This document shows, piece after piece, positions 11,170-23,144 of a stretch of DNA of 64,000 nucleotides (positions are counted from its first letter, which is position 1; every line of letters begins with the position of its first letter). The stretch lies in the NCBI GenBank assembly GCA_021464245.1, contig JADCRB010000040.1, positions 7,784,575 through 7,848,574 on the forward strand. The letters run 5' to 3'. Origin of the DNA: Carallia brachiata. Lineage: Eukaryota > Streptophyta > Magnoliopsida > Malpighiales > Rhizophoraceae. A program made the position numbers and the translations under genes. The notes beneath the pieces are model-generated. The model worked only from the letters and a program-made list of their open reading frames with translations. It was not told where the DNA came from and made no database searches.

Positions 11170-12499
11170 TTCTGTTTCAAAAAACAAATTTAAGAAAAAA
11201 AACCTTTTAAAAGTGAACGAATGCAATGATCCCTTCTCTTGAAAGTTTTCGCTTGTTTGGCAAGTGGGTGCAATGCAAAAGCCGTCGTCTCTTATTAATC
11301 AAAAAAAAAAAAAAAAGGTTGTCCTCGCTTTCAATTCTCTTTAAGACAAAAATTTGTCTTTTTTTTGTTATTATTAAAAAAATTTATTATAATACATTAG
11401 TTCTAAAATCTTTGAGTTAAGTCGGTATTTGAACTATTATAATACTTCATTCAACTAATTTAAAAGACAAATTGACTACTCAAACATTACTAAACTCAAG
11501 TATAACTCTCTCAAATTGACTACGATATTAACAAATTTAAAATTAGTATCACGTCACAACTCAATAGGTCGGAAGGCATGTGTTGTCTTTAATACTGACA
11601 CTAAAATTCAAATTTGAGTCAGACGTAAAAAAAATACGTCAAATTATTACTAAATTATTAATTTAAATGATAAAAATTATCTCTATTAACAGATGAATAA
11701 GTGAACAATTACATAATCTATATAGTAATTCTCTATGGTCCAAAATAAAAAAAACCCATAGAGGGTGCTAGCTAACATCTGCATCTTTAGATCAAATGAA
11801 CAGCTTTTAACCTACTCTTAATTAAATGCACTAGAATTTTGTCATCCAAGCTCACTTTAAACCCTTTTAGACTTCTTTTCTCTCGATGATTAAAAAAAAA
11901 AATAGCTATGTTGGAGCAAAAAACAATATCAACGAAGAATTCAAAGATCCAATGTCATAAGTGTCAACTATTTGATACAATGATTTAGTGGTAAATTAAT
12001 ATATTTTTATGTTAATTATTTAAATTTAAATTCATGTACTCATATTTTTTTCTAACATAAGTTGAATGGTAATTAGATATAAGAAGTGATACATAATATT
12101 TGGTGTATAGTTTAATAATCATTATAGTCTCTAGTATTAGAGTCATCGTCGATCTTACTAATACTTAAATTATAAATTTATTTTTTTAAAATAATTAAAC
12201 AAGATTTTAAAAATTACTCAAATATTAATATGTAAATAAATTAATAATTAAGTATTTACTATAATTTTTTTTATTAAAAAATAATGTCCTAAAGTCGTCC
12301 CTAGTAATTCGTGCACCAATAGACCGTCCGCTACTATATGAGCTGTCATATGAGGATGCCTTTTAAATCCACTTCTAGCCACCTATAATTCACAAGTAGT
12401 ACAGTCCAAAGACACATTAACCATCAATAATTTTATTATTTTTGGACCTGCAGTTAGTCCACAACCCTACGAAGAAGATATGTCGCAAATTGTCACTCT
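11170..12499. other. AT-rich intergenic stretch
   Basis: No coding frame, RNA gene or clear repeat is visible. The composition is strongly AT-rich with many short A and T runs. Confidence 0.4.
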
Positions 12500-12670
12500 T
12501 GACATGAGCGTGGTCGGATTGGTTAAGGAGTTCATTATTATATAAAAGATATGAGTTTGAATTCTTGTAAAATTAAATTATAGAGTTAAATTTATATTTA
12601 TTTTATAAATTATAAATAGTCTAATCATTCTTACTAAACTGGTGAGAGGGGGGTTTGTTCTTTCAAAAAT
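12500..12670 (+). mobile_element. tRNA-derived SINE
   Basis: A polymerase III box A-like GTGGTCGGATTGGTTAAGG sits at 12510-12528 and a box B-like GAGTTTGAATTCT at 12553-12565. The order and spacing match a tRNA-derived SINE head. The tail is AT-rich and ends near a GGTGAGAGGGGGG stretch. It is diverged and too long to be a tRNA gene. Confidence 0.5.
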
Positions 12671-14728
12671 TCATTGTAAATAACTCAGTTTATTTTGTAC
12701 GATAATCCTATGTAATTTGTTTTAACAAGTTTATAGCATACCATTCCTAACCTATTTTTTTAACAAAAAGCCATGTGGAGCTGGGCGATATACAATAAAA
12801 ATCAACAAAGTCGAGATTTTCTGACATAGAGCAAGCCATGAGCTTCCAAAGAAACCAACATTTATCATAGCAAGACTACGCTATGAATCCTATGATTTTC
12901 TGATTATCATAATGGGTTGCTAAGGCAATGCGAATTAGTTCCTGTCCCCTCGATTGGGCGAGGAACCCTCCCCAATCTCTCGAAAGACTTTTGTGTACAT
13001 GGCGCATTTTAACGAAATCCTTCTTTCACGAGTTTCAAAAAAAGATTATCATAATGGGTTTGCTTCTCTACAATCCTCCCCCAACAACTACAGAAATCCA
13101 CAAACCTCATAAGAACAATTATATCGTTGATAAATACCAAATGACTTCCACAAGCCACCACCGAAAATAGTAGGTTAGAGAGGATTCATATCCTTTCTTT
13201 TTTGTATTAATTTAGGTTTAAGCCTTTCTCTATCGTCCCATGTAACTTTTAACGTTTGTAATTATCCTGTGTCCAAAAACTATGAGAATGCGTTACTTAA
13301 TCTTATAAGTAGTAATTTAGTATATTAATTAATTTCAAATATGGAGCTGTAGGAGAAAAAATTCTCATGAATTCCTTCAGTTGGTTTTTGTATATATAAT
13401 ATATAAACGGGAAGATTGCCAAGTTCACATAAAAATTCAGGAAGAATTTTTTTTAAAAAAAAAATGGAATGAAGTAAAGAAAAATATAAATCTAATATTC
13501 ACTTGGGATTATATGTATAAAACAATTAGTTTATTAATATTATGTCAGAGAGGAAGTCAGGAATACGATCTCATCTCTTCCAAATCCTCGTTCCTATAGT
13601 TAGAAAATTAACTTTGACACTTTTATATATATATATATATATATACTCACTAAACCATCCTGAAAAAATAGGTCATTAATACCAAAATGGGTGATAATTT
13701 GTATGTTTACAAAACGCCAAAAACATAATAAAATGTAAAGCTTTGTTTTGATGATGAAGAACGGGTGGGTGAGAAGATTGACATCATCGTCAACAAATTA
13801 AAATCCAAATAGATGCAACCCCAAAATCTAGTGCAGCGTCCGTGCTCTGCCAACAATAGTGGGTGTTGGAACAAAGTCCATCTTTGGAGTTTATGAAAAT
13901 GTATTTTACCTGTCAAGTTGTTTGGTTGATGATTTTGCTTTGAGTAGATTTGTCATGCATATTGTCGCCAATTGCTGGTAGATTCATCCAACACTTTGTT
14001 CGAATTTCGGAAACCTCTGTAATACTATAATAATATATTCTAACATCATATTCCAACCAAAACATCCAAGTTGTATATATATTGTTGCCATTTTGCAGCA
14101 CGTGCTTAGAGTTTTTTTTTTTTTTTAACTTATATATGTATGATTAATCAAGTATTTGAAAAAATTAAATGAAAAGGAACAAGATAATATGAATTTTTTA
14201 ATTGTCTATTTTTAGTCTAATTTTGTCTTGTTTCCTTTGGTTTATATTGCTCATTACATCAAAAAAAAAAAAAGGATATAAAAACAATCCAGATTTGTTT
14301 TGTTCAATTCATTTAAACATTTTTTTAACTATGAATGATAAAATATTAACGTTCTTGATTAATCTTATAAAATAATTGATTAATCATACATAAGACTCTT
14401 GTACCACAGGATCTAACGAAATAATGTAAAACCACACTTATTTTTTCCAAAAAAAATAAAACTATGTTTAATTAGTTAATGAGTAATTATATATATTACC
14501 AAAACCGTGTCATAAAATTTCCAAAAACTTATAATTATGAAAATAATCATCAATTTTTTTTAACATCATTAAACCAAGAAAAGAAAAAGTTATTGATTGT
14601 TTTCCATAATTGTGAGTTTTAGGATATTTTATGACACAATTTTGATAATATATATCATTATTCTTAATTAATATTATTGTATTATGCATTAGAAAAATGT
14701 AAACTTGTTTTGCTTAAATTAAGTATGG
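12671..14728. other. AT-rich intergenic stretch
   Basis: I see no gene. It contains a (TA)n run at about 13625-13646 and several short open frames without recognisable motifs. Parts near 12930-13170 and 13700-14100 are less AT-rich but still unidentified. Confidence 0.4.
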
Positions 14729-15500
14729 CCATAACAAATGTTCCACTTGTCCAGTAATGAGCTGAATGTTACAGGTAAAATGAAAAACATCAATTTTAGT
14801 CTTAAATGTTTATAAGTTTTTACAATTAAATTCTAAACATTTCAATTTTTTTAATTGAGTCATATATTTTTAAATCATTTACAATTGAGTCATTTCTGTT
14901 AATAGGCGTTAGTCAAATTGTTTAGATCCGACTTGGCCAAACTAGAGTGAATTAAAAAAATCTTAATTACTGTATTTTAATTATTTTTTAAAATACTAAA
15001 ACAAAAGTGAATTACCATAGTTTATTTTTTTTTCTTTTTACCACAACAAATGTTCCTCTTATCCAGTCATAAGCTGAATGTTATTGGTAAAATGGGAAAA
15101 CATCAATTTTAGTTTTAAACATCTATGAATTTTTGTAATTGAGTTCTAAGCGTTTTAATTTTTTTAATTTAGCCTTATACATTTTAGATTTTTTACAATT
15201 GAGTCTTTTCTGTCGATGGGCATCAGTCAAATTGTTTGAATAGTATTTTGACCAAATGAAAGTGAATTAACAATGCCTTAATCACTGTATTTTATTAGTT
15301 TTTAAAATGCTAAAACGACAGAATAGGAAAGATATGGTATTTATATTTTTTTTTATTTATATTCGTTTGGTCAAAGTACAGTTTAAACGATGTAACTGAC
15401 GGTCATTAACTGAAAAAATTCAATTGTATAAGATTTGAAAAGTATAAAATTTAATTAAAAAATTAAAAAAATTAAAATTAACATATAAATGATTATAAAT
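14729..15500. repeat. 312-bp direct duplication followed by an inverted partial copy
   Basis: Copy 1 starts CCATAACAAATGTTCC at 14729 and copy 2 CCACAACAAATGTTCC at 15041, a period of 312 bp. Both carry CATCAATTTTAGT, TTACAATTGAGTC and GTCAAATTGTTT in the same order. The stretch 15370-15500 reads as the reverse complement of the same unit (TTTGGTCAAAGTACAG, then TCAATTGTATAAG). Opposed copies could form a long hairpin in RNA. This probably comes from repeated insertion of one MITE family. Confidence 0.65.
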
Positions 15501-15559
15501 ATTTTAAAAAAATATTTTCCTAAATAAAATTAGAGGGAGCGTGAGACCAAACTAAAACT

Positions 15560-15790
15560 AAAAAAAAAAGTGCTGCCATGTGGCATTAGCAAGGAGGGAC
15601 ACGCAACCCGAGCTGCAAGATTTCTGGAGACTGCGGCTGCTGGAAATAGTTTCCTTGGAAATATAACACCCCAATCAATATCGGCCTCGTGCAGTTTCCT
15701 TGTCCTTCACATTTCGTTAACAAGCAGCAAAGCTCTGTGGCGTAGGATACTACAATCTTCTTGGCTTGGGAAATTTCCTTAGGAATCCGA
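15560..15790. other. GC-richer island without an identified gene
   Basis: This 230-bp stretch stands out from its AT-rich surroundings and has a 70-codon plus-strand open frame (15570-15782). It matches no family I recognise. It may be a relic of a gene or of an older element. Confidence 0.3.
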
Positions 15791-16235
15791 AGGAGTTAAT
15801 TAACTTGATCCATGGTCGTGTCTGTATCGATCCAGGCATAGAGTGTTTATTTTTTCTCATAACACTTTAATAATTTGTAGTTAGTCTATTAATAATTGAC
15901 GAAAAAAAGAATTACAAGTTTATAAATACTGTAGACAATTCTAAAAATGTTGCAAAAGGACAAGTTCTTTTTAATTCTCACTTAACATAAATATGAGATT
16001 TTGTAGCAGCTAAACTAATTTGGCCGGGAACATTAAGAGTTACTTGTGAGTGGCTATTGTAAAAATATCATTCAATTTAAAAGTTTGAACTATGATTATA
16101 CATCAATTTAATATCCTCCCATCCAATCTGAGACTAAAAATATACTTGTTTGCGAAAATGGGTAAGTAAAGTTGGAGTCCTATAAACTCATTAGGGAGGA
16201 TTGTGTCTGACTAACTTGAGATAAGATACGGACCT
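15791..16235. other. AT-rich intergenic stretch
   Basis: Nothing recognisable is visible in either strand. Confidence 0.35.
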
Positions 16236-16420
16236 TTACGTTTGGACTTGCAAAGGGAACAAACCACGACAGGTCCAGTAAGAGTTATTGCCAGCCTGTT
16301 CGTGAACCCGAAATGCAGAATGTACGTTTAACCCCACCGACCGATCATAATAGGGTTCGAACTCATAAATTTGCAAAGACACGATAAAACCTCTTACTAC
16401 TAAACCACACGGATTGGTGG
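16236..16420 (-). mobile_element. tRNA-derived SINE
   Basis: On the minus strand, a box A-like GTGTGGTTTAGTAGTAAGAGG (16390-16410) is followed by a box B GAGTTCGAACCC (16353-16364). Box B is close to the GGTTCGANTCC consensus. The body continues to about 16236. There is no cloverleaf, so this is a SINE rather than a tRNA gene. Confidence 0.6.
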
Positions 16421-16439
16421 TTGAGACCAAAAATATAAA

Positions 16440-17045
16440 CAAAAGACATATACACCATAATTATAAAAATTCATAATTAAATATAAAGACAACCTAGTTC
16501 TTACACAAGACTGTTTATTTATAAATCAAGCCTTGATAATATAATTAAATTTAGTCTTAACTTTTAAATAGTTTCGTGACAATTATAATAAATAAAGAGA
16601 AAAATTAGGGGATATAAAAAATAATTGTAGAGTAGTCTTATGTAGTAAAAAGTTTATTTTTTAGCAAAAGAAATAAATTTTACAAAAAATATTTAAATAA
16701 AAAATTTAAAATAATACTAAAAAATATAAAATAACACTAAATATATTTAAAATTTTAAAAATAAATTTTTATAATTTTTGAAAAATTGAACACATTTATA
16801 TAATTATTTCATGACTATTAAATGGCTTCCTCACACCCAAAATCAAGGACACTAGAGGGCTTCCTTGGTCGGTTGTCCATTACCCTTAACACTCAACAGC
16901 TACGGAATTGCTGGCACGTGAATTTCGAGATGCTGGTACGCATAATTAAAGTGAATGGTTGAGTTTCACGTGTCAAGTGAAGTTGCCGTCTCTCAATGCA
17001 TGGAGCTTTATACAGTTTGTTGAGAATTTTGGCATAATTAAATTT
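16440..17045. other. Intergenic stretch with two CACGTG sites
   Basis: It is AT-rich to about 16800, then a less AT-rich part carries CACGTG at about 16914 and CACGTG within TTTCACGTGTC near 16967. No gene follows within reach, so the sites may be remnants of a promoter or of a mobile element. Confidence 0.35.
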
Positions 17046-17377
17046 AGGGCACGTTTGATTTATAATCTGAAATAGAAATTAGAATTAGAATTAAAATGAA
17101 GTAAAATTAAACATAAAATAATTTATTTTATAACATAATTGGTTTTATTTATGAATTAGAATCAAAATTGTTTATAATTATTTATTTCAGTTTGAAATCG
17201 GACTCAACGTGAAATATTAATAATATTTATTTCATGAGAAAATAAGAGAAATTTTATTAGAATTAAATATCAAATTAAAAATGATAAAATACTGATTTTA
17301 ATATAATTTCAAATTAAAAAAAAATTAAATAACCATAAAAATGAAGTTTAATAATAATAATAATAATAATAATAATA

Positions 17378-17413
<36 letters not shown>

Positions 17414-17945
17414 ATATGAAGTATTGTTAATATATTGGAAATGATATTGAAGAGATTAAAAAATATTTCATTATCAATAAATAAATAATTATTTCTATTT
17501 GAGGAAGAATAAATAAATAATTATTGAAATTGTTATTTGAACACTTTTATTATTTATTATTAATTATTACTATTATGAAAAAATATATATAATAATAATA
17601 TTATTATTATTATTTATATTTTAATTATTATCTTAATTTTTGAAATATTTAATTTTATTATAATATACAAACATTTATGATCATCGTTAATTATCATCAT
17701 TATTTTCTACAATTTATTTGTATTATTTTATTATCAAATATTTTATAAAGAGAGAAAGAAGATGTGAGAATGATAATGATTAACTACTCAAAGGTGAGTA
17801 TAGTGATTCCTAAACACAAAGAATCTCATTCCTAAAATTAAGGAAATGAGAGTAAAAATTTTTCCAAGCAAACATTAAGAATGAGAATCATTGATTCTCA
17901 TTCTTATTCTCATTCCCAAGTGAAAAATGGTGAAACAAACACCTC
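17046..17945. mobile_element. Non-autonomous DNA transposon (about 0.9 kb)
   Basis: The left side reads GGGCACGTTTGATTTATAAT near 17047-17066 and the right side GGTGAAACAAACACCTC near 17929-17945. They form short imperfect terminal inverted repeats of the 'GTTTG...CAAAC' kind common in plant MITEs. AGAATTAGAATTAAAATGA near the left end is answered by ATGAGAATCATTGATTCTCATTC near the right end. There is no coding capacity. Ends are approximate. Confidence 0.45.
17350..17411. repeat. Palindromic (ATA)n/(TAT)n microsatellite
   Basis: A run of AAT trinucleotides (17350-17379) is directly followed by its complement, a run of ATT trinucleotides to 17411. Together they make a near-perfect 60-bp palindrome able to form a cruciform or hairpin. 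Confidence 0.85.
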
Positions 17946-18109
17946 TTTAAATTATCAGGGCAAAATTATGGTGCAGGAAATAAAAATTTTTGCACTCATA
18001 CTTACTAAATTATTGTAATTAAATTTTACGTGTTATGTTGTAATAGTTGGATATAAAAATTTTAAAAAACCAATAACCTGCTAAACAGGTAATTAGGATA
18101 CAAATTAAA

Positions 18110-18849
18110 AAAAATTCTTTTTTTTTTATATAGATATTCAATTTAGGTAAGAAATTAATTCCTATTCAAAAAAATTTTAAGCCTTCAAATTTATATTTTT
18201 CACTTCGTTTAATTTTTTTCCTCTCTCTGTGTTGTTTTCTTTTTTTCCTCCTTTCCATATGTTGTTTTTTCACACGACATCTAAAACGTCAACCTAAATG
18301 GTCATAATGAAATTACATGAGCACAAATCCTCGCCGAACTTAGCTATCGTGTGCTCACTCAAGTTTTGCATTAGAATACTCTTATAGTTCACTTGCTTGC
18401 TTGTTGTCTCAACTCAAAGTAATCTTCTTTGACAAGCTGATCAGAGAATGAGATGAAATATAATAAGACAATAACCACAGGAGCCAAACAAGCAACACGA
18501 AGTTAAAAATTCAAACAATCTACTTCTCTGTTTCTGAATGTTACTTCGTTTTTGTGACACCAATTGAACCTTTTTGTTCCATCAATTGATTATGATTCCC
18601 AAGCCCAGGCGCGTAATATAAGAATACGCATTTGATGGTTCTGTAATTCAAGAAGCTCGTTACAGGCACCACCAAAGTCATATGAAGGATGCGACTCCTT
18701 TATAATGTTTCAAGTATTTTGTCGAAGACAAACTACGCAATTAGTATTGTACTAAAAATTTCTGCCTCCTCCACGTAAAATCCTTTCTAAATCCAAATAG
18801 CGACAGGCAATGGCATCCTCAAGACTTCATCCAAACTACGCTCCTCTTT
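18110..18849. other. Left flank of the satellite array
   Basis: A pyrimidine-rich part (18210-18270) is followed by less AT-rich DNA. On the minus strand, short open stretches end near 18440 (a YFELRQQASK peptide) and near 18640 (a FGGACNELLELQ peptide). I cannot identify them. They may be decayed exon pieces carried with the array. Confidence 0.3.
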
Positions 18850-21800
18850 CCTAACAATTCAAAAAATGAGACCCCAATTACAAAGTACGAGCCATCAGCT
18901 CAAAAAAGTTAGACTCAAAAAGTGAGATTTAAAAAAAGTGAGACCATGTTGAAAAATGTAAGACCACGTTGAGAACCAAGCTTGAAAAAGCTTGGATAAG
19001 AGCTTCAATATGTTGTTGGAGAAGCCTGGGCTTCAAAAAAGTGAGTTAGACAGTTGTTGTGAAAAGTGAGTTTCAAAAAATGTGAGATCCCAACAGAAGA
19101 ATGTGAGACATTGATAGAAAAAAGCAACACAATGATCCTAAACTCTCGAATTAAGACTTGAGTCTAAAATTACGTGGACTTTACTTTAAAAAATTATTCA
19201 AAATGCTTGAACTCGAAAAAAATTAATCAAGTGTTAAGAAAAGTGAGATTTAAAAAAAGTGAGATCCTAACTAAAAAACTTGAGACCTAGTAGAAAAAAG
19301 TGAGATATCGATTCTATGCACAAGAATTGAGACCTGAGTCTAAAATTACGTACACACTAGATTAAAAATGATTGAAGATAGTTGACCCTAAAAAAAAATG
19401 GTCTGATATTAAGAAAAGTGGGTGGTAGAAAAAGTCAGACTCCTATTAAAAATTATGAGACCCTAAATAAAAAAAGTGTGGTTCTGATCTCAAGCACTCG
19501 AATTGATACTCAAGCCTAAAAATGTGTGGACTCGGGCTTGTTAAAGTGGTTCAAGATGCTTAAATTAAGTCCCACTTTTTAGTTTGACGACTTGATACCC
19601 AAGCCTAAAATTGTGTCGCCTTGAGCTTAAAAGAAAAGTGATCCAAGACGCTTAAGATCGAAAAAAATTCATCTAGTGTTAAGAAAAGTGAGATTGAAAA
19701 AATTGAGACCCCTATTGAAAAATGTGAGAACCTAATTCTAAAAAGTGGGACTATGGTCTTATGTAGTTTAATCGAGATGTGAGCATAAAATTGAGTGGTC
19801 TCAAACTAAAAAAAAATGATTCAAAATGCTTGAGGTTGAAAAAAATTGTTATAGTGTTAAGAAAAGTGAGTTGTAAAAAAAGTGAGACCCATGTTACTAA
19901 GTGTAAAACCTTAGCTCAAAAAAGGGAAACACCAATGTTATACATTTGAATTGATACTCAAGCCTAAAATTGCGTGAACTCAAACATAAAAAGATGATTG
20001 AAGGCGTTTGAGCTCGAAAAAATTAGTTTATTGTTAAGAAAAGTGGGTTGTAGAAAAAGTGAGAGCCCTCATTAAAAAATATAAGAGCCTAATTATAAAA
20101 AGTAAGACTCTAATTCTATGCACTCGAATTAAGACCTGAGCGTAAAATTGCATGGACTTAAGCTTTCAAAATTGATTCAAAATGCTTTAACTTGGAATCT
20201 TTAACTTCAAAAAAATTAGTTTGGTATTAAGAAAGTTGGTTGTAGAAAAAGTGAGACTCCCGTTGTAAAATGTGATACCCTAGTTCAAAAACGTGAGGCC
20301 TTAATCCATGTGCTTGAATTGATACCAAGCCTAAAATTGCATAAATTTGCAATTAAAAAAGTGATTCAAAACATTTGAACTCAACAAAAATTAATCCAGT
20401 GTTAAGAAAAGTGGGTTATAGAAAAAGTGAAACCTATATTGAAAAATATGAGACCCCAATTCTAATAAGTGAGACTCAATCTCATACACTCAAATTGATA
20501 TCTGAGTATAAATTTTCTTAAACTCAAACTTTAAAAAGTGATTTAAGATACTTGAACTAAAAAAAAAAAATGGAATTAAAAAAAGTGGGTTGTAAAAAAT
20601 GTGAGCCTCATAGCAAAATATGAGGTTCTAGTTAAAAAAAGTGAGATTCCAATTTCATGCACTTAAATTGATACCTAAACCTAAAATTATATAGACTCCA
20701 GCTTATAAACATGGTTCAAGATGCTTAACCTCAAAAAAAAAATTGATCCAGCATTAAAATAAGTGGCCTACAAAAATAGTGAGACCCCTATTGTCAAATG
20801 TGAGACCCTAGTTCTAAAAGGTGAAACTCTGATTCCATACACTCGAATTGAGACCCGAGTTTAAAATTTCGTGGACTCAAGCTTTAAAAAGTGATTTAAG
20901 ATCTTTGAACTAAAAAAAAAAAAAAATAGTCTATTGTTAAGAAAAGTGAGTTGTAGAAAAAAAAATGAGATCTCCATTGCAAAATTTGAGACCACAGTTC
21001 AGAAAAGTGAGACTCTGGTCCCATACACTCGAATTGATAATCAAGCTTAAAACTGCATGGACTCGAGCTTAAAATAGTGATTCAAGACACTTGAACTTGA
21101 AAAAATTGGTTCGGTGTCACAAAAAGTGAGTTGCAGAAAAAGTAGGACCCTCGTTAAAAAATGTTAGACCCCAGTTCTAATAAGTGAGACCTCAATCTCA
21201 TGCACTCGAGCTGATAGTTGAGTATAAAATTGTCTAGATTGAAGCTTTAAAAAGTCATTCAAGATGTTTGAATTCAAATGAAATTGGTCCGATGTTAAGA
21301 AAAGTAGATTGTAGAAAAAGTGAGACTTTCATTATAAAATATGATACTCCAATTCAAAAAAGTGAAACCTTGATCTTAAGCCTAAAATTACTTGGACTCA
21401 ATCTTATAAAAATGGTTCAAGATGCTTACGCTCAAAAAAAAAAAAAAAAGGTCAGGCATTAAAAAATGTGGTTTCTAAAAAAAGTGAGACCCCTATTACA
21501 AAATACAAGACCCCAGTTCTAAAAAGTGAGACCCAAATCTTATGCACTTAAATTAATACTCAAGTATAAAATTGCATAGACTCAATCTTAAAAAAGTGAT
21601 TCAAAATGTTTGAACTCGAAAAAAATTGGTTTAGTATTAAGAAAAGTGAGTTGTCGAAAAAGTGAGATCTCGTTGAAAAATATAAGACCCTAACTATAAA
21701 AAATGAAACCGCAATTCCATGCATTTGAATTAGGACTTGAGTGTAAAATTGCATAGACTCAAGTTAAAAAAAAAAAATGATTCAAAATGCTTGAACTTGA

Positions 21801-22330
21801 AAAAAAAAAAGGTTTGATGCTAAGAAATGTAGGTTGTAAAAAAAGTGAGACCCTTGTTGTAAAATGTGAGACCCTAGTTTACAAAATTAAGACTCTAGTT
21901 TACAAAATTAAGACACCAATCCCATACACTAGAATCGATATCCGGGCTTAGAATTGTGTGGGCTCATGCTTATAAAAGTGGCTTAAGATATTTACGCTCA
22001 AAAAACATTGGTTTGGCGTTAAAAAAAAATGAGTTGTCAAAATAGTAAGACTCCTATTGTAACATGTGAGACCTTAGTTCTAAAAACTAAGACCCTGATC
22101 TCATGCATTTGAATTAATACCTAAGCATAAAACTGCAGATTCAAACTTAAAAAAGTGATCAAAGCACTTGAACTCAAAAAAAAATTGGTCTGGTGTTATG
22201 AAAAGTAGGTTTTCAAAAAAGTGACACCCAAGTTAAAAAAAAGTGAGATGCCAATGTCATGCAACTAAATTGAGACCCGATCATGAAATTGCATGTACTT
22301 GAGTTTAAAAAAATGATTTAAGACATATAA
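18850..22330 (+). repeat. Degenerate tandem satellite, about 178-bp unit, about 19-20 copies
   Basis: A GTTAAGAAAAGTG-like landmark recurs near 19232, 19408, 19678, 19857, 20033, 20225, 20401, 20574, 20751, 20935, 21113, 21292, 21451, 21634, 21816, 22017 and 22194. Most steps are 173-184 bp. Within each unit the order is the landmark, GTTGTAGAAAAAGTGAGACC, AAAATGTGAGACC, AAAAAGTGAGACT, CTCGAATTGATACC, AAAATTGCATGGACTC, GATGCTTGAACTCGAAAAAA. Units are diverged and share small insertions and deletions. There is no open frame across it. Only the copy count and boundaries are approximate. Confidence 0.85.
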
Positions 22331-22699
22331 GCATGATTGAATTGGACTTGTTGTTTGCAAAATAAGACTTGCAAAATGTGACATCCTGGATCAAAGATAA
22401 AATGAGACGCCTAATAAATCTACAAGTATATAGAACGTAGCTTCAAATAACATTTGAAACAACAATAAAAAACTGATCCTAGGTGCGTGTACTCGAAAAC
22501 AATTTTTCATTATTAAAAAGCAATAAACTAAGATGGACAAGCATCAATTTGGATCGCAAAAATGAAAATATCTAATGTGCAATTTCAAATTAAATAAATA
22601 CTACTGATATTTTTATTTGATGTTTATTTTTTAATCTACATCAAGGTCAATTATATTTTTTTCAATTGTATTCTTCTCGTTGGTATTTCACCTTCTTGT

Positions 22700-22855
22700 T
22701 AAACTTGTTCATGAGATGGACAATCATTGGAGAATAAGTGGTTATCTTTATTCCAATTGAAAAATTCATATTGATCTTCAATATGAACATCCTCATTCAA
22801 ATCTACTACCTTAAAAGCATCTTTAACATTTGATTTTGAGAGTGTATCTGCAAAA
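22700..22855 (-). other. Exon-like acidic open frame next to the satellite
   Basis: On the minus strand, a good splice acceptor (TTATTTTTTGCAG) at about 22855 leads into an open frame encoding DTLSKSNVKDAF, VVDLNEDVHIED, FFNWNKDN and ending at a stop near 22700. It is acidic and matches no family I know. It may be the last exon of an element-borne or captured gene. Upstream exons are not evident. Confidence 0.3.
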
Positions 22856-22919
22856 AATAATACAAAGCAAAAATACTTGATAAGTGAAGAACACGTTTTT
22901 GTGCAACAAAACAAACGAC

Positions 22920-23100
22920 TATGAAAGTAAATAAACGATTATTGACAAGCTAACATATTTCTCTTATTTTCGTCTTTAGGACCCTTCGTAAGAAATAGAA
23001 ATACGCAAAACACAAAAGAGATCAAACTATATAAGAAAAGAATAGGAGAGGAGAGATCAAAAATTTTTATATCTATTGTAAATAGCTAGACAAAGATAAC

Positions 23101-23144
<44 letters not shown>

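Noticed and set aside
12508..12565. tRNA gene
   Set aside because: Box A/B-like motifs are present but no acceptor stem or cloverleaf can be drawn; a SINE fits better.
16236..16442. 68-codon minus-strand open frame as a gene
   Set aside because: It overlaps a SINE with box A and box B and has no protein similarity I recognise.
18850..22330. CRISPR-like array
   Set aside because: The repeats are contiguous diverged ~178-bp units without unique spacers, in a plant nuclear genome.
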